Shown one piece after another: positions 8,273 to 23,708 of a stretch of 64,000 nucleotides of DNA (its first letter is position 1; every line of letters begins with the position of its first letter). Location of the stretch: contig VGXS01000009.1 in NCBI GenBank assembly GCA_016873225.1, positions 46,888 to 110,887 on the forward strand, written 5' to 3'. The notes under the pieces are model-generated. The model was not told the origin of the DNA and made no database searches. It saw nothing but the letters and a program-made list of their open reading frames with translations. Origin of the DNA: Planctomycetota bacterium (lineage in GTDB: Bacteria; Planctomycetota; Planctomycetia; Gemmatales; Gemmataceae). A program made the translations under genes and the position numbers.

Positions 8273-9841
8273 CTAGATGCCCCCGAGCATGCGTGCGGCT
8301 TTTTCCTCGAACATCGCCTGCCATTCCGGGGCCAGCTTGCAGTCGCTGTCCTCCTGGGCCGATCCCGGGTTGCGGGCCTGTTCCGCCGTGGGAGCGTAGA
8401 AGAGATATCCGTTCGTGTAACCGGCGACAAAAGACGGTTTCACCGGACTCGCCTTCTTGATGTTGAGCCCGACCTGCGTGGTGACCTCCCCGGGAAAAGT
8501 CACCATCGCGAATCCCGCCACGCGCATCGCCATCACTTCCGCCTCAAGTTTTGTCCACCCGGCCTTTTCTCCATCCTTCCGGTGCCTTTCCAGAAGGGCC
8601 AGGTTGGTCTGGATCCGGGTCAGTTCCTCCATGGTCCGAATGTTGGCGACATAGGCCGCCAGCGCCGCCTTGTTCTGCTCATCGAGCCTGTCGAGTCCTG
8701 ACTGTCCACGGGATTTTTCAGTCAGGTAGGCGTGGGACGAATAGGAAGGATGCCTCGGGTCGAGTTGATAGCGCACGGCCAGCGGAAGGAAGGTTTTCAG
8801 GTCGAGGGTGGTTCCCTTGAGCGACTTCACGAGCCTGTCCCTTTCAGCCTCCAGCGAAGCGATGCGCTCCGTCTGGTTCGCCCGCGGCAGGCTCATCACC
8901 TGGCGGGACATCGCCAATCGCCGGTCATCGCCGCAGCGAATTTCTTGGACGCCACGAAGCACAGTGAGGCCAAGGGTGTTTCCAAGGGGTTCGGCGTCAC
9001 GCGGTTGGCTGACATCCTTGTAGCGCGCGGGGTTGATGTCCCCGCCACATCCCTGGATGAACAAGGCGACGCACCCGCGGCCAAGGCTATCCTCAATCAC
9101 CTTGGAGGCGAAACCGCTCAGGTCGGCCGTGTTGCCGCCATCGGCGCGTCCCATGATCGGGTGGCAGGCGAAGTTGTATAGCACCGCCAAGACCGATCCA
9201 TCCATCCGTTCCAGTTTCAGGATGCCGATTTCGGGATCGACCGGCCCAGTGCCCGCCACGAGTTCGTCGGGGGGTAACGAATAGGCGTGACGGACATCGG
9301 ATTCCCTCCCATCGCGCAACCGGAGCCTCCGGTTTTCCTGAATGCGGTTCTCACGGGCCAACCCAGTGCCCGCGCGCACCGGCACCATGGCCTTGGCGGC
9401 TTGCCGCACGGCGCCCGCCGCCAACTCCCAGGCATTCGGAACAACAATTCCATGGCAATGGCTGGCATTCACCAGAAGGCGGTCGGGAGCCAGTCCAGGT
9501 ACCCGACCCAATGATTCCCTAAGCTTGGGCATGAAATCGTCACCAATCGGGCCAATTCCACCAATGGCCACGGCATCAACGGTGACCACGGCGATGGTTT
9601 CTTTGCCTTTTTGGATGACCAAGGCCTTGGCGAAGAGTGGGTCGCCTGGGGGAAGATTGTCTGTCGCGGTGATGTCAACCTTGGCGACTCCCGCCAGCAA
9701 CGGTGGATCGTTGGCGTTGGTGTTGTCGTTGGATGGCCCTTCGGCCAATCCCTCAGCGTTGCCCGGCCAGCGATAGGCAAGCCATGCCGCAACGGCCACC
9801 AATCCGATGATTGCCAAGCGGAAGAAATTGCGCGGTGGCAT
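8273..9841 (-). CDS. neutral/alkaline ceramidase-like hydrolase, membrane-anchored or exported
   Basis: A 522-residue protein. The ATG at 9841 is preferred over one at 9883 because GAGGAAAAGG precedes it. Residues 7-23 form a hydrophobic signal or anchor. The body matches the neutral/alkaline non-lysosomal ceramidase-type domain common in Planctomycetota: GVAKVDIT near residue 51, a zinc-type NASHCHG motif (H128, H130), YNFACHP near 231, IQGCGGDINP, and a late FPGEVTTQVG segment. True ceramidases of this family are zinc amidohydrolases; in Planctomycetota such genes are often single and of unknown substrate. It is divergent from hppA. Confidence 0.75.
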   Translation of the reverse strand: MPPRNFFRLAIIGLVAVAAWLAYRWPGNAEGLAEGPSNDNTNANDPPLLAGVAKVDITATDNLPPGDPLFAKALVIQKGKETIAVVTVDAVAIGGIGPIGDDFMPKLRESLGRVPGLAPDRLLVNASHCHGIVVPNAWELAAGAVRQAAKAMVPVRAGTGLARENRIQENRRLRLRDGRESDVRHAYSLPPDELVAGTGPVDPEIGILKLERMDGSVLAVLYNFACHPIMGRADGGNTADLSGFASKVIEDSLGRGCVALFIQGCGGDINPARYKDVSQPRDAEPLGNTLGLTVLRGVQEIRCGDDRRLAMSRQVMSLPRANQTERIASLEAERDRLVKSLKGTTLDLKTFLPLAVRYQLDPRHPSYSSHAYLTEKSRGQSGLDRLDEQNKAALAAYVANIRTMEELTRIQTNLALLERHRKDGEKAGWTKLEAEVMAMRVAGFAMVTFPGEVTTQVGLNIKKASPVKPSFVAGYTNGYLFYAPTAEQARNPGSAQEDSDCKLAPEWQAMFEEKAARMLGGI

Positions 9842-9963
9842 CGCCTTTTCCTCATGCGACCGGGCGGGGAAGCCCTGATCCATGCCAGCTTGTGGGGATC
9901 GTCAAACCGGGATTCCCGGGTTGGACAAGCTGAATGGTTAGGCAGGAAAGAATCACGGGGTTC

Positions 9964-9992
9964 TTGATCACCTGCCGTATGCTGAATACTTT
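9964..9992 (+). promoter_or_regulatory. candidate promoter for the membrane pyrophosphatase gene
   Basis: TTGATC (9964-9969) and TACTTT (9987-9992) are 17 bp apart in the divergent gap before the pyrophosphatase gene. A small inverted repeat, TCAGCT/AGCTGA, follows at about 10000-10016, close to the expected transcript start. This is a pattern match only. Confidence 0.4.
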
Positions 9993-10055
9993 ATAAGGAT
10001 TCAGCTATCCAAGCTGAAAGATGACCGGTTTTCATTCCTGGAATTGGATTCCCCC

Positions 10056-12584
<2,529 letters not shown>

Positions 12585-12609
12585 TCCTCCGGGGCTCAAC
12601 AATCGTGAA

Positions 12610-12639
12610 GGGTGGCGGAGTCTGGCCGCTCCCCCTTTT
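12610..12639 (+). terminator. terminator after hppA
   Basis: A GGG-T-GGCGG arm (12610-12618) pairs with CCGCTCCC (12626-12633), with one mismatch and a G-T pair. Four T follow at 12636-12639. It lies in the 83 bp convergent gap between hppA and the class IV aminotransferase gene. Confidence 0.55.
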
Positions 12640-12667
12640 ATTTCCAGAACACCGTATGGTTCGAAGG

Positions 12668-13519
12668 CTATCCGGTCGGGATGCCGATGAATGAGTCGAA
12701 GTCCGCCGCGAGTTCCATGGTCACAGGGCCGGGCCAAGGCAAGGGCGCGCCGCACACCCGGCTGACTCCCGCGATGCCGAACCCCGAACCCACCAGCATG
12801 ACTTCGGCCGCCTTGGCCAGTTCATCCCAACCAAACGGCCGCGATGTCCATCCATAGCGGCGCTTGTGGGCCAGTTCTTGCAACACGCCAAGGGTGACGC
12901 CTGGTAGCACAAGGTCGGTGGGTGGCGTCACCAGCAGCGTTGTCTCCTTTTCACGCGCCACCATCACAACATGGCCGATGGCCGTTTCGGTGACGATGCC
13001 GGCGGGAGTCTCAAGGAGCGCGAGGCCGCCGGATTGCCGTCCTGCCAAATACCAGTGCAGCCGGCTTCTGTGCTTCCAGCGTGCGGGAATCGTTTCGGGC
13101 GGTAGCGCCTTCACCGGGGAACGCCTCAGTTCCGCGCCGTTCTCCTTGAACTCCCGGTGGAGGGCCGACTGGAGCGCCCGCCCATGAACGATGAGGGTGG
13201 CCACTGGTTGGCCGGGAGCGCCCGGGGTCGCCAGCAGGACAACATGCCTGTCCTGGCCCGACATGGCCAGCGGTTGCCGCCCAAGGTATTCGTGAACAAC
13301 TGAAACGAGTGCTTCGCGATCCAGCGGAAGGTGAAGATCCATTTCCCGGGCTGATTCGATGAAGCGATCCAAATGCCTGTTCAGGAATACGGGCCGGCCA
13401 TTCCAGGTTCGAAGCACCTCGACGAGGCCCGCGCCATGGGTAACCATGGCGTCGTCGAGCGGCAGCCGAACTTCGTTTTCGGTCTGCCAGGTTCCGTTGA
13501 TCCAGGCTTGGAATTCCAT
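12668..13519 (-). CDS. class IV PLP-dependent aminotransferase / aminodeoxychorismate lyase-like
   Basis: A 283-residue fold-type IV PLP enzyme. The ATG at 13519 lies 4 bp after the waaA stop, indicating translational coupling; the frame is open further upstream, but only through the waaA coding sequence. Features: INGTW start, THGAGLVEVLRTWNGRPVFLNRHLDR (residues 27-52), catalytic Lys K149 in RWKHRSRLHW, E178 in TETAIGHV, and LPGVTLGVLQELA (205-217). The Lys context with HRSRL resembles 4-amino-4-deoxychorismate lyase and D-amino acid transaminases more than branched-chain enzymes. It could therefore serve folate synthesis or amino acid transamination; sequence alone does not decide. It is the last gene of the secA-waaA run. 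Confidence 0.75.
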   Translation of the reverse strand: MEFQAWINGTWQTENEVRLPLDDAMVTHGAGLVEVLRTWNGRPVFLNRHLDRFIESAREMDLHLPLDREALVSVVHEYLGRQPLAMSGQDRHVVLLATPGAPGQPVATLIVHGRALQSALHREFKENGAELRRSPVKALPPETIPARWKHRSRLHWYLAGRQSGGLALLETPAGIVTETAIGHVVMVAREKETTLLVTPPTDLVLPGVTLGVLQELAHKRRYGWTSRPFGWDELAKAAEVMLVGSGFGIAGVSRVCGAPLPWPGPVTMELAADFDSFIGIPTG

Positions 13520-13523
13520 GGTG

Positions 13524-14828
13524 TCAGCCGGCTCGCCGGTCGGCGTCTGTCGCGCCAAAGGCCGGGATGCGCGAGTCGAGGAAGTCGAGCGTTCGCGCCG
13601 TGGCGCCTTGCTGGGTCGCCACGAAGGCTTTCGCGGCCCGGCCGACGGCCTCGCGCCTGGCGGGGTAGTCAAGCCACTCCCTGAGTGTGCCTTCAAGGCC
13701 TTGGGGGCCTTCCAGCATGATGGCGCCTCCACAGGCCACAAGTTGCCGGGATATATCCTTGAAGTTCCAAATATGGGGTCCGAAGCATGCCGGAACTCCT
13801 CGCGCCGCCGGCTCAATCATGCTTTGCCCGCCCCGCTTGCCGTCGAGGCTACCTCCCACGAATCCCATGTCGGCCAGCGTCCAGAGCGCGCCCAGTTCTC
13901 CAAGCGTGTCTAGCAGGATCACGCCGGCTGAGGCCGGTCTATCCGCAGGGAGGGCGCTCCGCCGGGCGAACGGGACTCCGCACGCGGCCAGCCATGAGGC
14001 GACCGAATCGAACCGTTCAGGATGCCTGGGAACCAGTGCGAGCCTGAGCGATGGATGATCCGCGACGAGGTTCCGCCACGCCGCCAGCAGGTGTCGTTCC
14101 TCGCATTCCTGGGTGCTTCCGGCCACCAGGATGATCTGGCTGTCGTCGATGCCCAAGGCGGATTTCAGCGCCGCGGCTTGGGCCTCGCGTGATACCAGCG
14201 CCCCGTCGAATTTCACGGAGCCTGTCACGCGGACGGCCTCCGTGGAAACGCCGACCGATATGAGGGCCTCGCGATGCGACTCATCCTGGACAGCCCAGGT
14301 ATGAACCTTTCCAAGAACCATCCTGGCCAACGGTCCCGCCATTCGCCAACGCCGCGCGCTGCGCGGGCTCATGCGGCCGTTGATGATGGCGACGGGCACT
14401 CGCCTTCGTGCCGCCTCGGAAAGGAAGCATGGCCAAAGTTCGCTCTCGGCCAAAACCACCACCTCGGGACGCAGTGAGTCGAATGCCGCCTTCAACTGCC
14501 ACGACAGGTCAAACGGGAAGGGGGAAACGACCAGGTCGGGGAAACGCTTCCGGGCCTCGGCCAGCCCCGTGGGGGTGGTGGAGGAAAGCACCACCTCCAT
14601 TTCAGGATGCCGTTGGCGGAATTGCCCCACAACGGGCGCGAGCAGGTGGATTTCCCCGACGCTCACCCCATGAAACCACGCGACGGGCCTGTCGGTGGCC
14701 GGAACGGGAAACGACGGTCCCCGCCAAAGCTCCCATGGGCCCGGTCGGCCGGCGCGGCGGCGCCAGGCAAGCCAGGGGCTTGCGATGGCGACGGCGGCGG
14801 TGAGGGCGCAATCGTGGAACCATCCCAT
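13524..14828 (-). CDS. waaA: 3-deoxy-D-manno-octulosonic acid (Kdo) transferase
   Basis: A 434-residue GT30 family glycosyltransferase that transfers Kdo from CMP-Kdo onto lipid A precursor at the inner membrane. The N-terminus has one hydrophobic anchor (about residues 5-20). Family motifs: WFHGVSVGEIHLLAPV near residue 50, LSSTTPTGLAEARKRFPD, LAESELWPCF, VAGSTQECEE, LVPRHPERF and, near the end, GGSLDGKRGGQSMIEPAA followed by FGPHIWNFKD. The ATG at 14828 has GGAAGG upstream. It lies 26 bp after secA and 4 bp before the aminotransferase gene. Its presence indicates that this organism makes a Kdo-containing LPS. Confidence 0.9.
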   Translation of the reverse strand: MGWFHDCALTAAVAIASPWLAWRRRAGRPGPWELWRGPSFPVPATDRPVAWFHGVSVGEIHLLAPVVGQFRQRHPEMEVVLSSTTPTGLAEARKRFPDLVVSPFPFDLSWQLKAAFDSLRPEVVVLAESELWPCFLSEAARRRVPVAIINGRMSPRSARRWRMAGPLARMVLGKVHTWAVQDESHREALISVGVSTEAVRVTGSVKFDGALVSREAQAAALKSALGIDDSQIILVAGSTQECEERHLLAAWRNLVADHPSLRLALVPRHPERFDSVASWLAACGVPFARRSALPADRPASAGVILLDTLGELGALWTLADMGFVGGSLDGKRGGQSMIEPAARGVPACFGPHIWNFKDISRQLVACGGAIMLEGPQGLEGTLREWLDYPARREAVGRAAKAFVATQQGATARTLDFLDSRIPAFGATDADRRAG

Positions 14829-14854
14829 GGGGCATCCTTCCCCGGCGGGCGCCT

Positions 14855-18673
<3,819 letters not shown>

Positions 18674-18990
18674 CCCACCGCTGCCTTTCGTCAAGCCGGA
18701 AATCCCGGTTCGAACGGGAAATGGAACCCCAGAACAACCTTCAGGGTCAAGCCAGCCCGCAGACTCGTCATCCAACCATCATGATACAGATGGTGTGAAT
18801 GCGTGCATGAACGAAGAATGTCGCGTTGGGCTGGCGGGAAGGCGGGTTTGTTCACAATCGGAACCCATCACAATCAGGAAGATCGACGCAGATTGACCCG
18901 GCTTCCTTGTTTTCCCTTTATCCGTGGCTTGCTTTCACGGTTGATTGTGTTGAAATGATGATTCCTCCCGATTTCTCTGGAATCGCACAA
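18674..18990. other. 317 bp divergent intergenic region
   Basis: Lies between secA and the metalloprotease gene, so it must hold promoters for both directions. I see no convincing -35/-10 pair, hairpin or ORF. Codons in frame with the downstream gene run back to 18826, but without coding character or a signal peptide. Confidence 0.5.
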
Positions 18991-21498
18991 ATGAATATCA
19001 ATAGATTTCTGCCGATAGGCGCCGCTGGTTTGGCGCTTATCACTTGGGGTACCCTGTCCAATCACCTCGCCGTGGCCCAACAACCTGGCAGGCCCGTCAG
19101 GCCACCCGGTGCACCCGCCGGCGGTGCGCCCGCGGCACCCGCCAAGGCGGGAGAACTCAAGAAATACGACGATGTCGTCACCAAGGAGTTCACATCCCAG
19201 CCCGGCGTCTTCGCCGTCCATCGCCTTGAGGAGAAGATCCTTCTCGAGATCCCCCAAGACAAGCTCGGCAAGCTTTTCATGTGGCGCGCCGAGGTGGCCA
19301 AGGGACCCGGAGGCAGCAGTTGGGGTGGCGCGTCCCTTGGCGAGGAAGTCGTGCGGTTTGAGCGGCGCGGAAACAAGATCTACCTCTGGAAAAGCCAGTT
19401 CGGCAAGCGCTCCGACGGCAAGGCCATTCAAAGCGCCATTGAGGCCAGCAACACCGACTCCATCCTGACCACCTTCAATGTCGAGGCCGAAGGCAAGGAC
19501 CGAAGCGCGGTCATTTCCGTGGGAGATGTCTTCATCAACGGCCTGGCCGACCTGCCGCTGAACGCCGCCGCGGGGGCCCCCGGCGCCTCCGCCGATGCCG
19601 GCCGCTCGTTCCTTTCGGATGTAAAGGCCTTCCCGACCAACATCAATGTCAATGCCACGATCACCTTCCGCGTGGGCGGGCCGGGCCAACCCGGCGCCCG
19701 CAGCGTCACATCCGTGGTTCACCACACGCTCGTGCAGCTTCCCGAATCCCCGATGATGGGCCGGTACTTCGATCCCCGGGTCGGATACTTCACCGAATCC
19801 TTCGTTGACTATGCCCATCCTCTAGGTTGGTCGCAAACCAAGCAGTTCATCGCGCGGTACCGTCTGGAAAAGAAGGATCCGTCCGCCGCTGTCAGCGAGG
19901 TTGTGAAGCCGATCACCTACTACCTCTCCAAGGAAATCCCCGAGAAGTGGCGGCCTTACATGAAGAAGGGGGTCGAGGATTGGGCTCCCGCCTTCGAGAA
20001 GGCGGGCTTCAAGAACGCCATTGTCTGCCGGGATGCCCCCACCCGGGCCGAGGACCCGAACTTCGATCCCGAGGATGCCCGCTATTCCGTCATCCGCTGG
20101 GTCGCCGAACCGGTGGCCAACGCCATGGGGCCCCATGTCCATGATCCCCGCAGCGGCGAGATCATCTCCGCGCACATCATCTTCTGGCACGATATCGTGA
20201 AGCTCGCGCAGATGTGGTACTTCGTGCAGTGCTCGGCGCAGGATGCCCGCGCCCGCAAGCTGCCGCTGCCCGACGAGGTGACCGGCGAGCTTCTCCGCTA
20301 CATCTGCGCCCACGAGGTGGGACACACCATCGGCCTGAGGCACAACCACCGCGCCAGCCAGGCCTACTCCATCGCCCAGTTGCGAGATCCCAAGTTCACC
20401 GAGGTGCATGGCAGCGTCGGCTCGATCATGTCCTACGGCCGTTACAACTATGTGTGCCAGCCGGAGGACAAGATTCCGGTCAAGGACCTCATTCCCAAGC
20501 TGGCTCCCTACGATTTCTTCGCCATCGAATGGGGCTACAAGCCGATCGCCAACGCCATGGCGCCTGATGCCGAGAAGTCCACCCTCGACGAATGGGCCTC
20601 ACGGCAGATCAAGGAACCGTTCCTCCGCTTCGGTGGCGAGGACGGCCCCAGCATGGTGGACCCCACCGTGCTGACGGAAAACATCGGTAACGACCCCATC
20701 GAGGCCACCACGCTGGGCATCAAGAACACCGACAAGGTGCTCGACCATCTCCTGCAGGCCACGACAACCAAGGGCGAGGATTACGCGCTTTTGGAGGAGA
20801 CATGGAAGGAGATCGTGGCCGCCCGAGGCAAGTGGCTCGCCGCCGTCGCCAAGCAGGTGGGCGGGGTCATCGAGAACCGCACCCTGGGAGGCCGGGGTTC
20901 CGAAACCTTCGTGCGCGTTCCCGAGGATAAGCAGCGCGCCGCCGTGAAGTTCCTCCTTGAGAACGCCTTCAACACGCCGGGCAAGCTGGTGAATCCGGCG
21001 ATCGTGAACCTGTTCCGCTACTCGGGGAACACCAGCGAGGTGTCCAACCAGCAGCGCGGCCTGCTCAATACCCTCCTTTCATCTTCCGTGATGGGTCGGT
21101 TGTTCGATGCCGAGCAGCAGGTTGGAGAAAAGGCTTACACGGCTACGGAACTGGTGGGCGACCTGCAGTCGGGAATTTTCTCCGAACTGAAGGCGGATGC
21201 CCCCAAGGTGGACCCGCTTCGCAGGCAACTGCAACGGGCCTATGTCGACATCCTGTCCCGCGAATTCAACCCGCCGGCGGATGCCACCGTGACCTTGCCC
21301 GTCGGCCCGCCCACAAGGCGCGGCGGATTCAGCCCCCCCGCCCGCACCAGTGAACTTCGCGGCGTGGCCCGCGTCTCGCTTGAGGTCCTTTCCAAGGAGA
21401 TCGCCGGGGCGATCGCCAAGGCGAAGGACCCCGCCACCGTGGCCCACTTGAAGGACTTGGGCGCCGAGATCAGCCAGGCACTCGATTCCAAGAAGTAA
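18991..21498 (+). CDS. exported zinc metalloprotease, metzincin-like (DUF5117/DUF4953 type)
   Basis: An 835-residue protein. The ATG at 18991 is chosen because a signal peptide follows (residues 1-30, cleavage near AVAQQ); other in-frame starts lie upstream. A Pro/Ala-rich linker (about 31-55) precedes a DUF5117-like beta-rich region. H441-E-V-G-H445 and H451 form the full HEXXHXXGXXH zinc signature, and SIMSYGRYNY about 35 residues later is a plausible Met-turn. The rest resembles the DUF4953 C-terminal part. Such proteins are secreted or periplasmic zinc proteases of unknown substrate, frequent in Planctomycetota and Bacteroidota. Followed by a hairpin and the esterase gene on the same strand. 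Confidence 0.85.
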   Translation: MNINRFLPIGAAGLALITWGTLSNHLAVAQQPGRPVRPPGAPAGGAPAAPAKAGELKKYDDVVTKEFTSQPGVFAVHRLEEKILLEIPQDKLGKLFMWRAEVAKGPGGSSWGGASLGEEVVRFERRGNKIYLWKSQFGKRSDGKAIQSAIEASNTDSILTTFNVEAEGKDRSAVISVGDVFINGLADLPLNAAAGAPGASADAGRSFLSDVKAFPTNINVNATITFRVGGPGQPGARSVTSVVHHTLVQLPESPMMGRYFDPRVGYFTESFVDYAHPLGWSQTKQFIARYRLEKKDPSAAVSEVVKPITYYLSKEIPEKWRPYMKKGVEDWAPAFEKAGFKNAIVCRDAPTRAEDPNFDPEDARYSVIRWVAEPVANAMGPHVHDPRSGEIISAHIIFWHDIVKLAQMWYFVQCSAQDARARKLPLPDEVTGELLRYICAHEVGHTIGLRHNHRASQAYSIAQLRDPKFTEVHGSVGSIMSYGRYNYVCQPEDKIPVKDLIPKLAPYDFFAIEWGYKPIANAMAPDAEKSTLDEWASRQIKEPFLRFGGEDGPSMVDPTVLTENIGNDPIEATTLGIKNTDKVLDHLLQATTTKGEDYALLEETWKEIVAARGKWLAAVAKQVGGVIENRTLGGRGSETFVRVPEDKQRAAVKFLLENAFNTPGKLVNPAIVNLFRYSGNTSEVSNQQRGLLNTLLSSSVMGRLFDAEQQVGEKAYTATELVGDLQSGIFSELKADAPKVDPLRRQLQRAYVDILSREFNPPADATVTLPVGPPTRRGGFSPPARTSELRGVARVSLEVLSKEIAGAIAKAKDPATVAHLKDLGAEISQALDSKK

Positions 21499-21525
21499 CC
21501 GGCCCGTTCTTCGGCAACCGCGCGG

Positions 21526-21548
21526 ACGCTGGAATCGTCTTCCAGCGT
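21526..21548 (+). terminator. perfect hairpin after the metalloprotease gene
   Basis: ACGCTGGAA and TTCCAGCGT form a perfect 9 bp stem with a TCGTC loop in the 96 bp gap before the esterase gene. No T-run follows, so termination may be partial or the hairpin may act on mRNA stability. Confidence 0.5.
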
Positions 21549-21594
21549 TCGTAGCCTTATGTAGAAGCCCATACCAACTTCCCGGAGCCTTCGC

Positions 21595-22362
21595 ATGTCG
21601 TGGTTAGCCGTTGCCTGCATCCTCGCCTCCAACCAGGGACTCAAACCGATGGAATGGCATTCCCTCCTGGCCAAGGAACAGTTCCGCTTTGGTGACAATG
21701 TGCTGCCTTATCGCTTCATGGCGCCAGCCAAAATCGAGGAAGGCAAGAAATACCCCCTTGTCATTTTCCTGCATGGAGCCGGCGAGCGGGGCAACGACAA
21801 CTCCATCCAGCTGATCCATGGCGTGAAGGCGTTCGCCAGCGCCGAGGCTCGCGAAAAATTTCCGTGTTTCGTGATCGCGCCTCAGTGCCCCACCGGCAAG
21901 CGCTGGGTGGAGGTCGATTGGTCGGCCAAGCAGCATGAGATGCCGCCCAAGGCCAGTGAGCCGCTGAACTGGCTTCTGGGCCTCCTTGAAAAGCTCAAGA
22001 AGGAAAAGCCGATCGACTCCGACCGCGTTTATGTGACCGGGCTCTCCATGGGCGGTTACGGCACATGGGACCTCCTGTCGCGGCATGCCGACCTGTTCGC
22101 CGCCGCGGCGCCTGTATGCGGCGGCGGCGACGAGACCAAGGCTCCCGCCATGAAGGGCGTGCCCATCTGGGCCTTTCATGGCGACAAGGACGCCGTTGTG
22201 ATTCCCGAGCGGTCGCGCCGCATGGTTGAGGCTGTCAAGAAGGCCGGCGGCGCTGTGAAATACACCGAATACCCGGGCGTCGGCCATAATTCATGGGATC
22301 CGGCATACGCCGAAAAGGATCTCCTGCCCTGGATGTTCGCACAGAAGCGGCAGGCACGCTGA
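21595..22362 (+). CDS. alpha/beta-hydrolase, phospholipase/carboxylesterase or peptidase-like
   Basis: A 255-residue alpha/beta-hydrolase. GGAG lies 8 bp before the ATG. The pattern FLHGAGERGNDN (oxyanion region, about residues 58-69), the nucleophile elbow GLSMGGYG with S151, D199 (FHGDKDAVV) and H231 (GVGHNSW) form a complete catalytic triad. The family is the predicted-peptidase/phospholipase-carboxylesterase group often seen in Planctomycetota. A short hydrophobic N-terminus (SWLAVACILAS) may be a weak signal peptide. Substrate unknown. It follows the metalloprotease at 96 bp, separated by a hairpin. Confidence 0.8.
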   Translation: MSWLAVACILASNQGLKPMEWHSLLAKEQFRFGDNVLPYRFMAPAKIEEGKKYPLVIFLHGAGERGNDNSIQLIHGVKAFASAEAREKFPCFVIAPQCPTGKRWVEVDWSAKQHEMPPKASEPLNWLLGLLEKLKKEKPIDSDRVYVTGLSMGGYGTWDLLSRHADLFAAAAPVCGGGDETKAPAMKGVPIWAFHGDKDAVVIPERSRRMVEAVKKAGGAVKYTEYPGVGHNSWDPAYAEKDLLPWMFAQKRQAR

Positions 22363-22548
22363 ACATCCAGGGGTGCCAAGCCTATCGAACCCGGCTTCAA
22401 CCTCGGGGCTTCCATTGCGCGATAGCCCTACATGCGGGGCCGTGCTTGGCCGGCAGGCCCTTGAACAATCAGGTTTTCCCTCCACTCGGGTGAACCCACC
22501 AGCCGATACAACCGGAAGAATCCGCATTCTTTCGGGATAAGAAACCTC

Positions 22549-23436
22549 ATGGCGAGGCGGTCGGCCAAGTTTTCCTGCCTGCTGACGGTCTTGGCCATCC
22601 TGTGCCTGTCCTCGGGCTGCACCGCGACCCGCTTGCGCCAGCGAACCGCTCATTTCGGTGCCACCCTGCCCGACTTGCAATACCGTCAGGTGCTCGACAA
22701 CCTGGCGCGGTTCAGTGAAAACCCCGGCGCCATGCCATCCCATGTGAACCTGCGCGAAGGCACCACCCAGGTGACCGACTCGGTTTCGGGTGGCGCGGCG
22801 GTGGATTTGGGACCTCCCACCAATTGGCTGCCCCAACTTTTCGGCCAGCGCACCGTCGTGGCCCAGTGGGGCATGCAGCCTGTCATCGATCCGTTGGAAC
22901 TCAAGTTGTTGCGCGTCGCCTACCGTCGCGCCACAGGCTTGCCCGACATGCCGAATGAGGACACCCTGCAGGATCTTGGCCACGAACTCAAGGCGCAGGT
23001 GCCCAACAACCCCGACCTGCATGACGAAACGGAGTTGTTCTTCGAATACCACGCCCGCCAGAACCCCAACTACCCCCGCTTCGAGCAAAGCGTGGTCACC
23101 ACGAACACCGAGTCGGTGGTGGCCCCGCCCGATGTCCCCCGGCGCGACCGCTCTCCGCTGGCGCGGGATGTCGCCCGCCAAGTGAAGATCGTCGAAAGGG
23201 AATTGATGGAAATCGAGCCGGGATGGTACCGGGTCGGCCGTTGGTGCGATGTCCCGCGGAACGCCCGGTTTGTCGGTTGCCACAACAAAACATGGGTCTG
23301 GGTGGACCCCGCCCATCAGGATGAACTGACAAGGTTCACGCTGACGGTGATGAAACTGGGAACGCTGATCAAGGAAACCCAGACCCTGATCAGCCCCGGC
23401 CAGGTGAAATTCTCACCGGGCGACCGTGGCGGTTGA
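22549..23436 (+). CDS. predicted lipoprotein of unknown function
   Basis: A 295-residue protein with a clear lipoprotein signal: basic start MARRSAK, a hydrophobic stretch and lipobox LSSGC with C24. The mature part is helical and polar, with no family I recognise. It contains the segments DLQYRQVLDNLARF and NWLPQLFGQRTVVAQWGMQPV. Similar exported proteins of unknown role occur widely in planctomycetes. It should be attached to a membrane facing the periplasm. The ribosome site is weak. It is last in a + strand run and convergent with the LRR gene. Confidence 0.7.
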   Translation: MARRSAKFSCLLTVLAILCLSSGCTATRLRQRTAHFGATLPDLQYRQVLDNLARFSENPGAMPSHVNLREGTTQVTDSVSGGAAVDLGPPTNWLPQLFGQRTVVAQWGMQPVIDPLELKLLRVAYRRATGLPDMPNEDTLQDLGHELKAQVPNNPDLHDETELFFEYHARQNPNYPRFEQSVVTTNTESVVAPPDVPRRDRSPLARDVARQVKIVERELMEIEPGWYRVGRWCDVPRNARFVGCHNKTWVWVDPAHQDELTRFTLTVMKLGTLIKETQTLISPGQVKFSPGDRGG

Positions 23437-23456
23437 ATCGGGACTTCGGTGCCTTC

Positions 23457-23484
23457 CCGGTTGCGAAACCACAATCCGGTTTTT
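23457..23484 (+). terminator. terminator after the lipoprotein gene
   Basis: CCGGTTG and CAATCCGG pair with one bulged T around an 8 nt loop, and five T follow (23480-23484). It lies 20 bp after the lipoprotein stop. The rest of the 272 bp convergent gap shows nothing clear. Confidence 0.55.
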
Positions 23485-23708
23485 GAGTCACGAATGGCGC
23501 GCCTTGCCATGGCCCGCACCCATCGGCTTGGCCCTTACCTCGGCCAGGACTCCGCGGGCGAATGTCTTCCGCTCGGGACGGGTTTGTTTCCCCCATCGGG
23601 ATTGTTGGCCGGGATGGGATGTGCGCGGCGGATTCGCCAAAAGAACGCCGGGCCAGCATGACACGGAGCCTCGATCACCGGAGGTATCGCCAGTGGGGCC
23701 CGGAGGGA